Part shown: in pieces, positions 25,348-33,366 of the stretch | How the letters are laid out: each line of letters begins with the position of its first letter | Position numbering within the stretch: position 1 is the first letter of the stretch | Source: Streptomyces sp. NBC_00572 | GTDB lineage: Bacteria > Actinomycetota > Actinomycetes > Streptomycetales > Streptomycetaceae | Assembly (NCBI RefSeq): GCF_026341815.1 | Contig: NZ_JAPENX010000001.1 | Location: 4,030,001 to 4,094,000, forward strand | Direction: 5' to 3' | Length of the DNA: 64,000 bases | Position numbers and translations under genes: made by a program | Notes under the pieces: model-generated | The model's database searches: none | What the model saw: only the letters and a program-made list of their open reading frames with translations | Told to the model about the DNA's origin: nothing

Positions 25348-27501
25348 TTGAGTCGTGAAACTGGTCGAGAGACTGACAGTTCGTCCTCCGGCGCCCAGGG
25401 GCGCGGTGGAGCCGCGTACCCCTCGGGTACACCGCCGTACGGATCCCGCCAGTATCCGTCGCTCCACCCCTCGCAGGACGGGCCGGAGGAGAGTTCCGCC
25501 GCGCCCGCACTGCCGGAGGAGCCCAAGACCGAGACGACGCTGACGACCCGGATCCGGATCAACATCCCGGGTTCGCGTCCCATCCCGCCGGTCGTGGTCC
25601 GCACCACGGTCAACAACGAGACGCCCGCGCCGCCGCCGGAGCCCGCGCCGGAGCCCGCTCCCGCCGCGGAGCCGGAGCCGGTCGCGGCCCCCGAGCCGCC
25701 GCAGGCCGAGGAGACGCCGAGGGCGAAGGAGACGAGCGACTGGTTCGCGCCCCGCAAGGCGGCGCCCCAGAGCCCGGCCCCCGCGCCCGCGCTGCCCCCG
25801 GTACCCACCCCGACCCCGAAGCCCGCTCCGGCCGCCGCCGGACCGGACGACCGGGGCACGGGCTTCGCGGGCTCCGCGACGTCCGGCGTCCCGACGGTCG
25901 GCAACACCCCGTCGAGCCGCCCGGTCGCCCCGGGCAGGCCCACCGCGGGCAACCCGCTGTACGAGAGCGGCACGCCTGCGGGCGGCACGCCGATGTACCC
26001 GGGCACGCCTGCGGGTGGCACGCCGATGTACGACGGGACGCCTGCCGGCGGTTCGCCGATGTACGACGGCACTCCCGCGGCCGGAACCCCGATGTACACC
26101 GGGACGCCGGCCGGCGGTACGCCCGCGTACCGCGGCCCGGCCGCGCCGACCGGCCCCACGACGGGCCCGGTCACCGGCACGGCCTCCCTGGGCGGCCCGC
26201 GCACGGACCCGTTCCAGGGCCAGGGCGGACGAGGCGGCCAGGGCGGCCCCGGCCAGGGCGCGGGCTCCCCGTTCCCCGGCGGAGGCCCCGGCGGCGCCCC
26301 CCGCATGTCCGACGACACCGCGATCCTCACCCCGCAGCCACCCGCGCCCACCCCCGGGCGGGGCGGACCCGGCGGACAGGGCAAGCCGGCCGACGGCAGC
26401 GGCCACGTCTCCGGGGACACGCTCACCAGCGGCATCCCCGTCGTCCCGCCGAAGGCGGCCCGCCCGAACCTCACCCCGCGCATCGAGGAGCAGACGGCCC
26501 CGGCCCCCGCGCCTCGCCCCGCACCGGCTCCCAACCGCGCCGCCCCGGCGAAGAAGGGCCGCTCCAAGCTGGTCCTCCTCGCCGTCGGAGTCCTCGGCAT
26601 CGCCGGCGTCGCGTACGGCGCCGGGCTGCTCCTCAACCACTCCGACGTCCCGAAGGGGACCACGGTCCTCGGCGTGGACATCGGCGGCGGTACGAAGGAG
26701 GAGGCCGTCAACAAGCTGGACGCGGCTCTCGGCAAGCGCGCCGGGACGCCGCTGCAGCTCGGCATCGGCGGCAAGAAGGTCCAGCTGGCACCGGACAAGG
26801 CGGGCCTGGCGCTCGACAGCCAGGAGACCGTCCGCGCCGCCGCCGGCAGCGACTACAACCCGGTGTCGGTCATCGGCTCCCTCTTCGGCGGCGAGCGGGT
26901 CGCCAAGCCGGTCTTCCCGGTCGACGAGGAGAAGCTCGCCGTCACCCTGACCGACCTGGCCGGCACGTCCGCGTCGGCGACCGAGGCCACGATCCTCTTC
27001 GCCCCGAACAAGGTGACGCCCGTCGAGGGCAAGCCCGGCAAGGGCCTCGACGTCCAGCGCTCGATGATCTCCGTCCGGGACGCCTTCCGCGCCCAGGTGG
27101 AGACCGGCCAGATCAAGCTGGTCGAGCTGCCGGTGACGAACCGCCAGCCGAGCGTCGGCAAGGCCGAGGTGGACCGGGCGATGAAGGAGTTCGCGACGCC
27201 CGCGATGTCCGACCGCATCACCATCAAGGCGGGCGGCAGGGAGATCCAGTTCGGCCCGGCGCGGTCGCTGCCGCAGATCCTCTCCATGAAGGCCGTCGAC
27301 GGCCGCCTGGTCGAGGTCTACGACACGAAGGCGATCGAGCGGCTCCTCGACGGCGCCTTCACCGGCGTCATGATCACCGAGACCGACGGCGGCAAGCACG
27401 AGGTCTCCGCCGACGACGTGGCCTCCGTGATGCGCGAGGCGCTGCTGGGCAAGACCAAGGCCGAACGCACCAAGACGATCGACCTGAACGCCAAGGGCTG
27501 A
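25348..27501 (+). CDS. Membrane-anchored peptidoglycan-binding-like protein with Pro-rich repetitive N-terminus
   Basis: A 717-residue protein in three parts. Residues 1-400 are Pro/Ala/Gly-rich and low in complexity, with a tandem repeat of about 10 residues (GTPAGGTPMY) at roughly 208-262. One membrane helix follows basic residues at 402-431 (KLVLLAVGVLGIAGVAYGAG). The extracellular part (432-717) resembles the PG_binding_4 domain found in VanW-type proteins (GVDIGGGTKEEAVNKLD, VTNRQPSVGKAEVD, VMREALLGKT). A role at the wall is likely, with a long disordered cytoplasmic tail. The start is a TTG at 25348 with GGGAG about 15 nt upstream; no better start exists in frame. It is followed by a hairpin at 27524. 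Confidence 0.8.
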   Translation: MSRETGRETDSSSSGAQGRGGAAYPSGTPPYGSRQYPSLHPSQDGPEESSAAPALPEEPKTETTLTTRIRINIPGSRPIPPVVVRTTVNNETPAPPPEPAPEPAPAAEPEPVAAPEPPQAEETPRAKETSDWFAPRKAAPQSPAPAPALPPVPTPTPKPAPAAAGPDDRGTGFAGSATSGVPTVGNTPSSRPVAPGRPTAGNPLYESGTPAGGTPMYPGTPAGGTPMYDGTPAGGSPMYDGTPAAGTPMYTGTPAGGTPAYRGPAAPTGPTTGPVTGTASLGGPRTDPFQGQGGRGGQGGPGQGAGSPFPGGGPGGAPRMSDDTAILTPQPPAPTPGRGGPGGQGKPADGSGHVSGDTLTSGIPVVPPKAARPNLTPRIEEQTAPAPAPRPAPAPNRAAPAKKGRSKLVLLAVGVLGIAGVAYGAGLLLNHSDVPKGTTVLGVDIGGGTKEEAVNKLDAALGKRAGTPLQLGIGGKKVQLAPDKAGLALDSQETVRAAAGSDYNPVSVIGSLFGGERVAKPVFPVDEEKLAVTLTDLAGTSASATEATILFAPNKVTPVEGKPGKGLDVQRSMISVRDAFRAQVETGQIKLVELPVTNRQPSVGKAEVDRAMKEFATPAMSDRITIKAGGREIQFGPARSLPQILSMKAVDGRLVEVYDTKAIERLLDGAFTGVMITETDGGKHEVSADDVASVMREALLGKTKAERTKTIDLNAKG
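25968..26133 (+). repeat. In-frame tandem repeat coding GTPAGGTPMY
   Basis: Five to six degenerate copies of a 30-36-base unit beginning ggcacgcctgcgggc encode the repeat in the Pro-rich tail of the cell-wall protein. The copies differ at third positions, so the repeat is not very recent. Confidence 0.8.
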
Positions 27502-27523
27502 CGGCCCCGAGCGGCAACGCGAT

Positions 27524-27561
27524 CCGAGCCCCCGCCCGACACACGTCGGCCGGGGGCTCGG
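27524..27561. terminator. Terminator between convergent genes
   Basis: ccgagcccccg at 27524-27534 pairs with 27551-27561; inside it ccgac (27536-27540) pairs with gtcgg (27545-27549). It separates the cell-wall protein gene from the convergent 74-residue gene. Confidence 0.75.
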
Positions 27562-27594
27562 CGCGTGGAACGGGCGGGTGCGGGGGCGGGGCGC

Positions 27595-27819
27595 TCACCA
27601 CTCGCCCCCGTATCGTTTCTGCCTGGCGCGCAGCCAGGCCTGGATCTCCCTGGTCTCGGTGGGGGAGGCGGCACGGAGGTCGTCCGCGCGGATCGTCGCC
27701 ACGAAGCGCGTGAACCGCACCCGTCGGTGGGCGCCGTCCACGGAGATGACCTTGCCGGGACCGTAGACATCGGTGCCCGTATGGGCGACGAAGGCGCCGG
27801 GGCCGTGAGGGGTGTGCAT
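27595..27819 (-). CDS. Conserved hypothetical protein (74 aa)
   Basis: A 74-residue soluble protein that starts MHTPHGPGAFVAHTGTDVYG and has a small beta-rich core (GKVISVDGAHRRVRFTRFVATI) followed by a helical tail (ETREIQAWLRARQKRYGGEW). The core looks like a small beta-barrel that might bind nucleic acid or a ligand, but I cannot name the family. AAAGG lies 6 nt before the ATG. It converges on the wall-protein gene. Confidence 0.65.
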   Translation of the reverse strand: MHTPHGPGAFVAHTGTDVYGPGKVISVDGAHRRVRFTRFVATIRADDLRAASPTETREIQAWLRARQKRYGGEW

Positions 27820-27995
27820 CGCGAGCCTTTCGCTCTGTGTGTTGTTCCGGTCACACAGGGGCGTGGCTCACGTTAGCGGTGACAGGGATGCGCGCGTGAC
27901 GACGCGACCGGCGCACAGAGGACTCGGCGGTGGAACGGGGCGACCCGGCCCGGCGAGCTGTGGTCGTCGGCCGGCCGGAGCTCAGGCCCCGCCGG

Positions 27996-28277
27996 TCACT
28001 CCCGGTGGGCGGGGGAGGCGGACAGACGGAAGCCGCCGATCTGGTACTCCAGTCCCGCCCGGAACTCCAGGCGGGGGACGGCGGCCCGCATCGCGTCGTA
28101 CCGCTCGGGCGGCACCACGTACACCGCCGTCTCGAGCAGCTCGTCGTCCCGCTCGGGGAAGAGATCCCGGACTCTCAGGATCTCGTCGTACGCGAGGCCG
28201 GTGACGTGGGGTGCGAAGTCATCGGTCTCCCAGCCGACGAGTTCCCACCCGAGACCTCCGGAAGCGTTGCCTGTCAT
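27996..28277 (-). CDS. Conserved hypothetical protein (93 aa)
   Basis: A 93-residue acidic cytoplasmic protein with many aromatic residues (WELVGWETDDF, VYVVPPERYDAM, LEYQIGGFRLS). I do not recognise the family. The frame runs much further upstream, but the ATG at 28277 fits best: TAGGCT on the minus strand (28285-28290) ends 7 nt before it, the spacing of a leaderless transcript, and no ribosome site is present. It lies 26 nt from the stop codon of the DUF1304 gene, in the same direction. Confidence 0.65.
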   Translation of the reverse strand: MTGNASGGLGWELVGWETDDFAPHVTGLAYDEILRVRDLFPERDDELLETAVYVVPPERYDAMRAAVPRLEFRAGLEYQIGGFRLSASPAHRE

Positions 28278-28303
28278 GCTGCCCAGCCTAGGCCGAGGGC
28301 CGT

Positions 28304-28669
28304 TCAGTAGTGGGCGACGAGGACGGCGGAGAGTGCGAGGGCGCCGGGCAGGGCCTGGGCGAAGAGGATGCGGCGGTTGGCGGTGGCGGCGCCGTAGAGG
28401 CCGGCGATGACGACACAGGACAGGAAGAAGACCCGGACGCCGAAGGAGGTCGGTTCGTCGGCGATCAGCCCCCACACGAGCCCGGCGGCGAGAAAGCCGT
28501 TGTAGAGCCCTTGGTTGGCGGCCATGGCGGCGGTCTCGCGCGCCATCCTGGCGTCGAACCCGGAGAAGCGACGACCGGTCTCCTTCTCCCACAGGAACAT
28601 CTCCATCACCAGGATGTAGGCGTGCAGCAGGGCGACGAGGGCGACGAGGATGTCTGCGGTCAGCGGCAT
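28304..28669 (-). CDS. DUF1304 family membrane protein
   Basis: A 121-residue protein with four predicted membrane helices. The first helix ends in HAYILVMEMFLWEK, a signature of DUF1304 proteins, followed by ANQGLYNGFLAAGLVWG and VVIAGLYGAATANRRIL, which are also typical. Function is unknown in the family. The frame is open to 28756, but the ATG at 28669 begins the first helix. Transcribed toward the 93-residue gene. Confidence 0.82.
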   Translation of the reverse strand: MPLTADILVALVALLHAYILVMEMFLWEKETGRRFSGFDARMARETAAMAANQGLYNGFLAAGLVWGLIADEPTSFGVRVFFLSCVVIAGLYGAATANRRILFAQALPGALALSAVLVAHY

Positions 28670-28761
28670 GGCCGCATTCTGCCGCCGGGGAGCCGGGGGC
28701 CGGTGCGCGGCGCCGAAATCCCCTCGTGTCTCCGCCCCTTCGCCCTTTAAGATCACCCCAA

Positions 28762-28841
28762 GGGCGGGGTCGTAGCACAGAGGTAATGCGCCGCGATGAC
28801 ATCTCGGAGGACGCCGGTTCGAATCCGGTCGCCCCGCCCCC
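28762..28841 (+). tRNA. tRNA-like element with anticodon GAC (Val) and aberrant acceptor stem
   Basis: A cloverleaf can be drawn. The D arm is 28775-28789 (stem GCAC/ATGC with the usual weak 13-22 pair). The anticodon stem 28791-28795/28803-28807 has one C-T mismatch around the loop ATGACAT, giving anticodon GAC at 28798-28800. The variable loop is AGGAC. The T arm is perfect: GCCGG, TTCGAAT, CCGGT (28813-28829). The acceptor is not normal: a 7-bp stem starting at 28766 lacks one base on the 3' side and is followed by G then CCC. GGGCGGGG at 28762-28769 pairs perfectly with CCCCGCCC at 28832-28839, giving a stem of 10 bp with a bulged T. It is either a decayed tRNA or a special tRNA-like RNA. 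Confidence 0.6.
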
Positions 28842-28862
28842 TACACCTCGGAGGCGGCGCCC

Positions 28863-29342
28863 GTGCGGGTACGGATGGCTCAGGGCGTGGCGCTGCTCTC
28901 CACCGGGCTGCTCACCGGAGCGTTCGGATACGGCGCGGCCAACCTCGTTCCGACGTTCCGTGCCGTGCCCCTCGACATGCGGCTGGACTTCCACACCCAG
29001 CTGATGACGATGAACGGCATCACCATGCAGACGGCGATGGCGCTGTCGCTCCTCAGCTCCCTGACGCTGGCCGCCCTCACCCGGGGCCGCGCGCGGCTGG
29101 TGGCCGGCGCCGCGGGGCTGCTGGCTCTGGCGTCCTTCCTGATCACCCGGTTCGGCAACGTGCCGATCAACGGCAGGATCAAGCAGTGGGCCGCCACCTC
29201 GGCCCCGGCCGACTACGCGGAGATCCTGCACCGCTGGGAGCTCTTCAACCTCGCGCGCACGTCCACGGCCCTCGTCGCCTTCGTCCTGCTGATCGCCCTC
29301 GTCGTGAACGGGCCTCGCGCGGGCGACACCGGACGTCCGTAA
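28863..29342 (+). CDS. DUF1772 (anthrone oxygenase-like) membrane protein
   Basis: A 159-residue protein with four predicted membrane helices and the DUF1772 core motif FGNVPINGRIKQW followed by RWELFNLARTSTALVAF. Some family members are named after fungal anthrone oxygenase; the role in bacteria is unknown. Start codons at 28863 (GTG) and 28875 (ATG) are both possible; GGAGGCGG about 28850-28857 favours the first. It begins 22 nt after the tRNA-like element, whose 3' strand would be part of its leader if they are co-transcribed. Confidence 0.78.
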   Translation: MRVRMAQGVALLSTGLLTGAFGYGAANLVPTFRAVPLDMRLDFHTQLMTMNGITMQTAMALSLLSSLTLAALTRGRARLVAGAAGLLALASFLITRFGNVPINGRIKQWAATSAPADYAEILHRWELFNLARTSTALVAFVLLIALVVNGPRAGDTGRP

Positions 29343-29517
29343 CCGGCCCCGCCACCGCCCCTGCCCCGTAGCTCTTTCCGCCGCCTGGTCCGCGACCCGC
29401 CGCTGTACGCCCTGTCGTCACCCTCCCCCGAGAACGCCAGGGGAGTCCAAGGGCTGGACGCGGGGGGCGACTTGGGCGCCCCCGCCGCCATCGGGTCAGC
29501 CGCCGGGGCCTGTCCCG

Positions 29518-29579
29518 GGCCGTGTCCGGAGAGTCCCGCCCGGCCTGCGGGCAGGCGGCGCCACCCTCCGGACCCGAAC
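29518..29579. repeat. Palindromic intergenic repeat, copy 1
   Basis: A sequence of about 62 bases very similar to one at 52997-53060 (gtgtccggagagtcccgcc here, gtgcccggaaagtcccgcc there, then tgcgggcag and ccggac in both). Outer and inner arms can pair. It fills the end of the gap between the convergent DUF1772 and SirB1-like genes and touches the latter's stop codon, so it may act as a two-way terminator. Confidence 0.8.
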
Positions 29580-30646
29580 TAGTTCAGCCGCGCCCGCGCC
29601 GCCTGGGCGCGGCGCCGGATCGTCGTCGCCGAGTCCGGGTCGACCGCGTCCATGATCTGCGCGTACGCCTCCATCTCCGTCGCCCCCGTCAGGAATGCCC
29701 CGCGCTGGACGAGCAGCTCGGCGCGTTCGTAGCGGAGTCTCGCCGGGTGCGAGGGGAGCAGCAGGGAGAGTTCCACCGCCCACAGGGCCACGTCGGAGCG
29801 TTCCGGGCGGGGGGCCGCCCAGGCGCGGATGTTGTTGAGGACCCGCAGCACGATCGCGCCGGGCTCGGCGGGCCGGAGCATCGAGCGGTCGAGGGCCTCG
29901 CCCGTCGCGCTCGTGACCAGGAGCTCCGCGTCGGTGCCGGTCATGGCGCGGCCGCCCGCGAAGGGGTCGGCGAGGTTGAGGTCGGCCGGGTCGCCGAAGC
30001 CGACGACGAAGTGGCCGGGCAGCCCGAGCCCGTACACGGGGGCCCCGGCCCGCCGTGCGACCTCCATCCAGACGACGGAGAGGAGGATCGGCAGGCCCCG
30101 GCGGCGCCGGAGCACCTCGTGAAGGAGCGAGGACTCCAGACGCTGGTAGTCGGCGGGCACGCCCTCGAAGCCCTGGCGGCGGCCGAGGAGCTCGGCGAGC
30201 GCGGTGGCCCAGTCGCCGGTGATCCGGGTGGCGTACGGGACGAGCCCGGCGAGGCGGTCGAGTTCGATCTCGGCCTCGTCCATGGAGTGCCGGGTGACGG
30301 TGGGGTCGGCCACCGCTCCGATCAGCAGGCAGAGCCGGGCGAGGTCGGGCCGCTCCGACCGCGCCTCCTCCGCGAACTCGCGGCGCCAGTCGGGCGGGCC
30401 GGCCGCCTCGAAGAAGCCCGCCGGCCCGACGTCCTCCGGCTCGTCGCCCTCCGCCCCGACGTCCTCAGGCCCGTCGCCTTCCGGCTCGTCCTCCCGCCGG
30501 CCGGCCGGCCGGCCCTCCGGCTCGTCCTCCGGCCAGCCCTTCGAGCCGTCTCCCGGCTCGTGTCCCGGTCCGTCTCCAGGTCCGTCTTCCGACCCGTGCC
30601 CCGGTCCGTCTCCCGGTCCGTCCGGTGGTGGTACGTCCTCCGTCAC
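29579..30646 (-). CDS. SirB1-like transglutaminase-fold protein with repetitive N-terminus
   Basis: A 355-residue protein. The first 80 residues are low-complexity Asp/Gly/Pro/Glu repeats (GPGDGPGHGSEDGPGD and similar). The rest is the Transglut_core2/SirB1 domain found in many bacteria: ARLCLLIGAVADP, HEVLRRRRGLPILLSVVWMEVARR, LGLPGHFVVGF, then an all-helical C-terminus with VLRVLNNIRAWA. The bacterial role is not well known. GTG at 30646 starts 7 nt after the stop of the upstream acetyltransferase gene, so they form an operon. The repeat could mean the true start lies further in; no Met is available before residue 122. Confidence 0.82.
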   Translation of the reverse strand: MTEDVPPPDGPGDGPGHGSEDGPGDGPGHEPGDGSKGWPEDEPEGRPAGRREDEPEGDGPEDVGAEGDEPEDVGPAGFFEAAGPPDWRREFAEEARSERPDLARLCLLIGAVADPTVTRHSMDEAEIELDRLAGLVPYATRITGDWATALAELLGRRQGFEGVPADYQRLESSLLHEVLRRRRGLPILLSVVWMEVARRAGAPVYGLGLPGHFVVGFGDPADLNLADPFAGGRAMTGTDAELLVTSATGEALDRSMLRPAEPGAIVLRVLNNIRAWAAPRPERSDVALWAVELSLLLPSHPARLRYERAELLVQRGAFLTGATEMEAYAQIMDAVDPDSATTIRRRAQAARARLN

Positions 30647-30653
30647 GCCTTCG

Positions 30654-31715
30654 TCACGCCTCCGCCCATCGGTAGTGGTGGTAGTGGTGATGCGGCGCGA
30701 AGCCCATCCCGTCGTACAGCGCCCGCGCGCCGTCGTTGTCCGCCTCCACCTGGAGCCAGGCAGCCGACGCGCCCTCGTCGAGGGCCTGCCGGGCGAGCGC
30801 GGTCATGACGGACGTCGCGAGGCCCCGGCGCCGCTGCTCCGGGTCGACCTCGACGGCCATGAAGCCGGCCCAGCGTCCGTCGACGACGCACCGCCCGATC
30901 GCCGCCGGTACCTCTCCCGTGCCCGCCACGGACGCGAACCACACACTCGGGCCGGACGTGAGCACCGACCGTACCGCCGGGCCCGGTTCGCCGAAGCGCT
31001 GGTAGCGGCGCAGCCACGTCTCGTCGACGGTGCGGGAGAGGCGTACGGCGGAGACGTCCGCGTCCAGGTCGCCGATCGGGGCGAGCGCCGCGATCCGTAC
31101 TTCGGCGGAGACCTCGCGCCGCCAGCCGTGCCGGTCCAGGGCCGCGCAGAGCAGCTCCTGGGTGCCCTCGGCCCCGGTGGCGGTCTGCACGTACGCGGGG
31201 AGCTTCCTGGCCTCGTACCACGCGCGTACGTGCGTCAGCGCGTCGGCGACCGGCAGCCCCGGATCACCGAGCGGGAGCACGGAGTTGGCGCGGCGGGTGA
31301 ATCCGTCGGAGGCCCGCAGGGTCCACTCGCCGAGCGTCTCGCTCTCGACCGGCTGCCACGCGCGCGCGGTGGCCCGGGCCAGCTCGGGGAAGGTGGCGGA
31401 GGGGCCGCGCCGGCGGGCCGGGGCGGGCGGGACGACCTTCCCCGCGACCAGTGTGGATTCCGCGATCCGGACGCTCTCGCCGCTCTTTCGTGTGATCAGC
31501 AGCACAGAGTTGTCCCATGATGTGAGAACTCCGACCGCGTCGGTGAACCTGCCCCCCGCTGCGGGCGACTCCGTCACGTACCGAACGGAGACACGTTTTC
31601 CCACGTCAGCGCCGGTAATTCGGACCTCAAGGCGCCCTCCGCCGGTGAATTCCACAGCTTCTCCGCCCCTCCTGTTCGGATCGCCCCCAAGAACGGAGAT
31701 ACTAGGTGCGGGCAT
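30654..31715 (-). CDS. GNAT family N-acetyltransferase (two-domain)
   Basis: A 353-residue protein. Residues 1-105 form a beta-rich N-terminal domain (RLEVRITGADVGKRVSVRYV, VGVLTSWDNSVLLITRKSGE) that resembles a small SH3-like barrel. The C-terminal GNAT domain shows the acetyl-CoA binding loop MAVEVDPEQRRRGLATSVM near 290-305 and the terminal EADNDGARALYDGMGF. The substrate is unknown. It is divergent from the ferredoxin gene and upstream of the SirB1-like gene. The HHHYHHY tail near the end is unusual and could bind metal. The combination is widespread in streptomycetes. Confidence 0.85.
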   Translation of the reverse strand: MPAPSISVLGGDPNRRGGEAVEFTGGGRLEVRITGADVGKRVSVRYVTESPAAGGRFTDAVGVLTSWDNSVLLITRKSGESVRIAESTLVAGKVVPPAPARRRGPSATFPELARATARAWQPVESETLGEWTLRASDGFTRRANSVLPLGDPGLPVADALTHVRAWYEARKLPAYVQTATGAEGTQELLCAALDRHGWRREVSAEVRIAALAPIGDLDADVSAVRLSRTVDETWLRRYQRFGEPGPAVRSVLTSGPSVWFASVAGTGEVPAAIGRCVVDGRWAGFMAVEVDPEQRRRGLATSVMTALARQALDEGASAAWLQVEADNDGARALYDGMGFAPHHHYHHYRWAEA

Positions 31716-31767
31716 CGACGACGCCGCGCTCCCGCGCAGACCAGCCCTATCGAGGAGGAACGACAGC

Positions 31768-32088
31768 GTGACCTACGTCATCGCGCAGCCTTGTGTCGAC
31801 GTGAAGGACAAGGCGTGCATCGAGGAGTGCCCCGTCGACTGCATCTACGAGGGCAAGCGGTCCTTGTACATCCACCCGGACGAATGCGTCGACTGCGGGG
31901 CCTGTGAGCCGGTCTGCCCGGTCGAGGCGATCTTCTACGAGGACGACACCCCGGAGGAGTGGAAGGACTACTACAAGGCGAACGTCGAGTTCTTCGACGA
32001 GCTCGGTTCGCCCGGTGGTGCCTCCAAGCTCGGCGAGATCGAGCGTGACCACCCCTTCATCGCCGCCCTGCCGCCGCAGAACGGCTGA
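31768..32088 (+). CDS. fdxA: Ferredoxin, 7Fe-8S type
   Basis: A 106-residue FdxA-type ferredoxin. The cluster ligands are CVDVKDKACIEECP at the N-terminus and CVDCGACEPVCP around residues 39-50, the arrangement that holds one 3Fe-4S and one 4Fe-4S cluster. It carries electrons for cytoplasmic redox enzymes; the partner is not known. GAGGAGGAA at 31752-31760 fixes the GTG at 31768, although the frame is open far upstream. It precedes dapC by about 110 nt, an arrangement common in actinobacteria. Confidence 0.93.
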   Translation: MTYVIAQPCVDVKDKACIEECPVDCIYEGKRSLYIHPDECVDCGACEPVCPVEAIFYEDDTPEEWKDYYKANVEFFDELGSPGGASKLGEIERDHPFIAALPPQNG

Positions 32089-32196
32089 TCGACCGCATTT
32101 GGTCGTATCCGGTCCCGTACGGCGTCGGCCGCCGTGCGGGACCGAGGCGTTTCCCGACGCCTCCCCCGAGTACGTACAGGAAGTGAGAGCCAACCC

Positions 32197-33291
32197 GTGA
32201 GCGCAGTCTCTTCGCGCCTGCCCGTCTTCCCCTGGGACAAGCTGGAGCCGTACAAGAAGACGGCCATGGCGCACCCGGACGGGATCGTGGACCTCTCGGT
32301 CGGCACGCCCGTCGACCCGGTCCCCGCGCTGATCCAGGAGGCCCTGGTCGCGGCGGCGGACTCGCCGGGCTATCCCACGGTGTGGGGCACGAAGGAGCTG
32401 CGGGACGCGCTCACCGGCTGGTGCGAGCGACGCCTGGGCGCGGTGGGCTTCGCCCACGAGAACGTGCTGCCGGTGGTGGGCTCCAAGGAGCTGGTGGCGT
32501 GGCTGCCGACGCAGCTGGGTCTCGGCGCGGGGGACAAGGTCGCGTACCCGCGGCTCGCGTACCCGACCTACGAGGTCGGCGCGCGGCTCTGCGGCGCGAC
32601 GCCCGTCGTCTACGACGACCCGACGGAGCTCGACCCGGCCGGGCTCAAGCTGCTCTGGCTCAACTCCCCGTCCAACCCGACCGGCAGGGTCCTCTCCCAG
32701 GGCGAGCTGACCCGGATCGTGGCCTGGGCGCGCGAGCACGGCGTCCTCGTCTTCTCCGACGAGTGCTACCTGGAGCTGGGCTGGGAGGCCGACCCGGTCT
32801 CCGTCCTGCACCCGGACGTCTGCGGCGGTTCGTACGAGGGCATCGTCGCCGTCCACTCGCTGTCCAAGCGCTCCAACCTGGCCGGCTACCGGGCCGCGTT
32901 CATCGCGGGCGACGCGGCCGTGCTCGGTGAGCTGCTCCAGATCCGCAAGCACGGCGGCATGATGACCGCGGCACCGGTGCAGGCGGCGACGGTCGCGGCG
33001 CTCGGCGACGACGCGCACGTGGCCGAGCAGCGGGAGCGGTACGCGGCCCGCCGGGCGGCGCTGCGGGCGGCCCTGGAGGCGCACGGCTTCCGGATCGAGC
33101 ACAGCGAGGCGAGCCTGTACCTGTGGGCGACCCGGGACGAGCCGTGCTGGGAGACCGTGGCGTACCTGGCGGAGAAGGGCGTCCTGGTCGCGCCGGGCGA
33201 CTTCTACGGCGAGGCGGGGGAGCGGTTCGTGCGGGTCGCGTTCACGGCGACGGACGAGCGCGTCGACGCGGCGGTCAAGCGGCTCGGCTGA
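32197..33291 (+). CDS. dapC: Succinyldiaminopimelate transaminase (DapC)
   Basis: A 364-residue fold-type I PLP aminotransferase. It converts N-succinyl-2-amino-6-ketopimelate and glutamate in the succinylase branch of diaminopimelate/lysine synthesis. The PLP lysine is Lys224 in SLSKRSNLAG, NSPSNPTGR lies near 160 and VFSDECYLELGW near 185. The start is the GTG at 32197 behind AGGAAGTGAGAG; the frame is open to 32134. dapE lies 2 kb downstream, consistent with the pathway, and the DivIVA-like/Tag block follows. A perfect 19-bp hairpin terminates the gene. Confidence 0.93.
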   Translation: MSAVSSRLPVFPWDKLEPYKKTAMAHPDGIVDLSVGTPVDPVPALIQEALVAAADSPGYPTVWGTKELRDALTGWCERRLGAVGFAHENVLPVVGSKELVAWLPTQLGLGAGDKVAYPRLAYPTYEVGARLCGATPVVYDDPTELDPAGLKLLWLNSPSNPTGRVLSQGELTRIVAWAREHGVLVFSDECYLELGWEADPVSVLHPDVCGGSYEGIVAVHSLSKRSNLAGYRAAFIAGDAAVLGELLQIRKHGGMMTAAPVQAATVAALGDDAHVAEQRERYAARRAALRAALEAHGFRIEHSEASLYLWATRDEPCWETVAYLAEKGVLVAPGDFYGEAGERFVRVAFTATDERVDAAVKRLG

Positions 33292-33304
33292 CCGTCCACG
33301 ACAT

Positions 33305-33346
33305 GCGGAAGGGCCCGGGGAGCGGATGCTCCCCGGGCCCTTCCGC
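33305..33346. terminator. Terminator between dapC and a convergent gene
   Basis: gcggaagggcccggggagc at 33305-33323 pairs with 33328-33346 around GGAT, a perfect 19-bp stem. The strongest hairpin in the window. Confidence 0.9.
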
Positions 33347-33366
33347 GTGAGGGTTTCCCGGTCGGG

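Noticed and set aside
28762..28841. Ordinary tRNA-Val or selenocysteine tRNA
   Set aside because: A standard valine tRNA has a perfect 7-bp acceptor, which is missing. A selenocysteine tRNA needs a TCA anticodon and a long variable arm; here the variable loop is 5 nt and the anticodon GAC.
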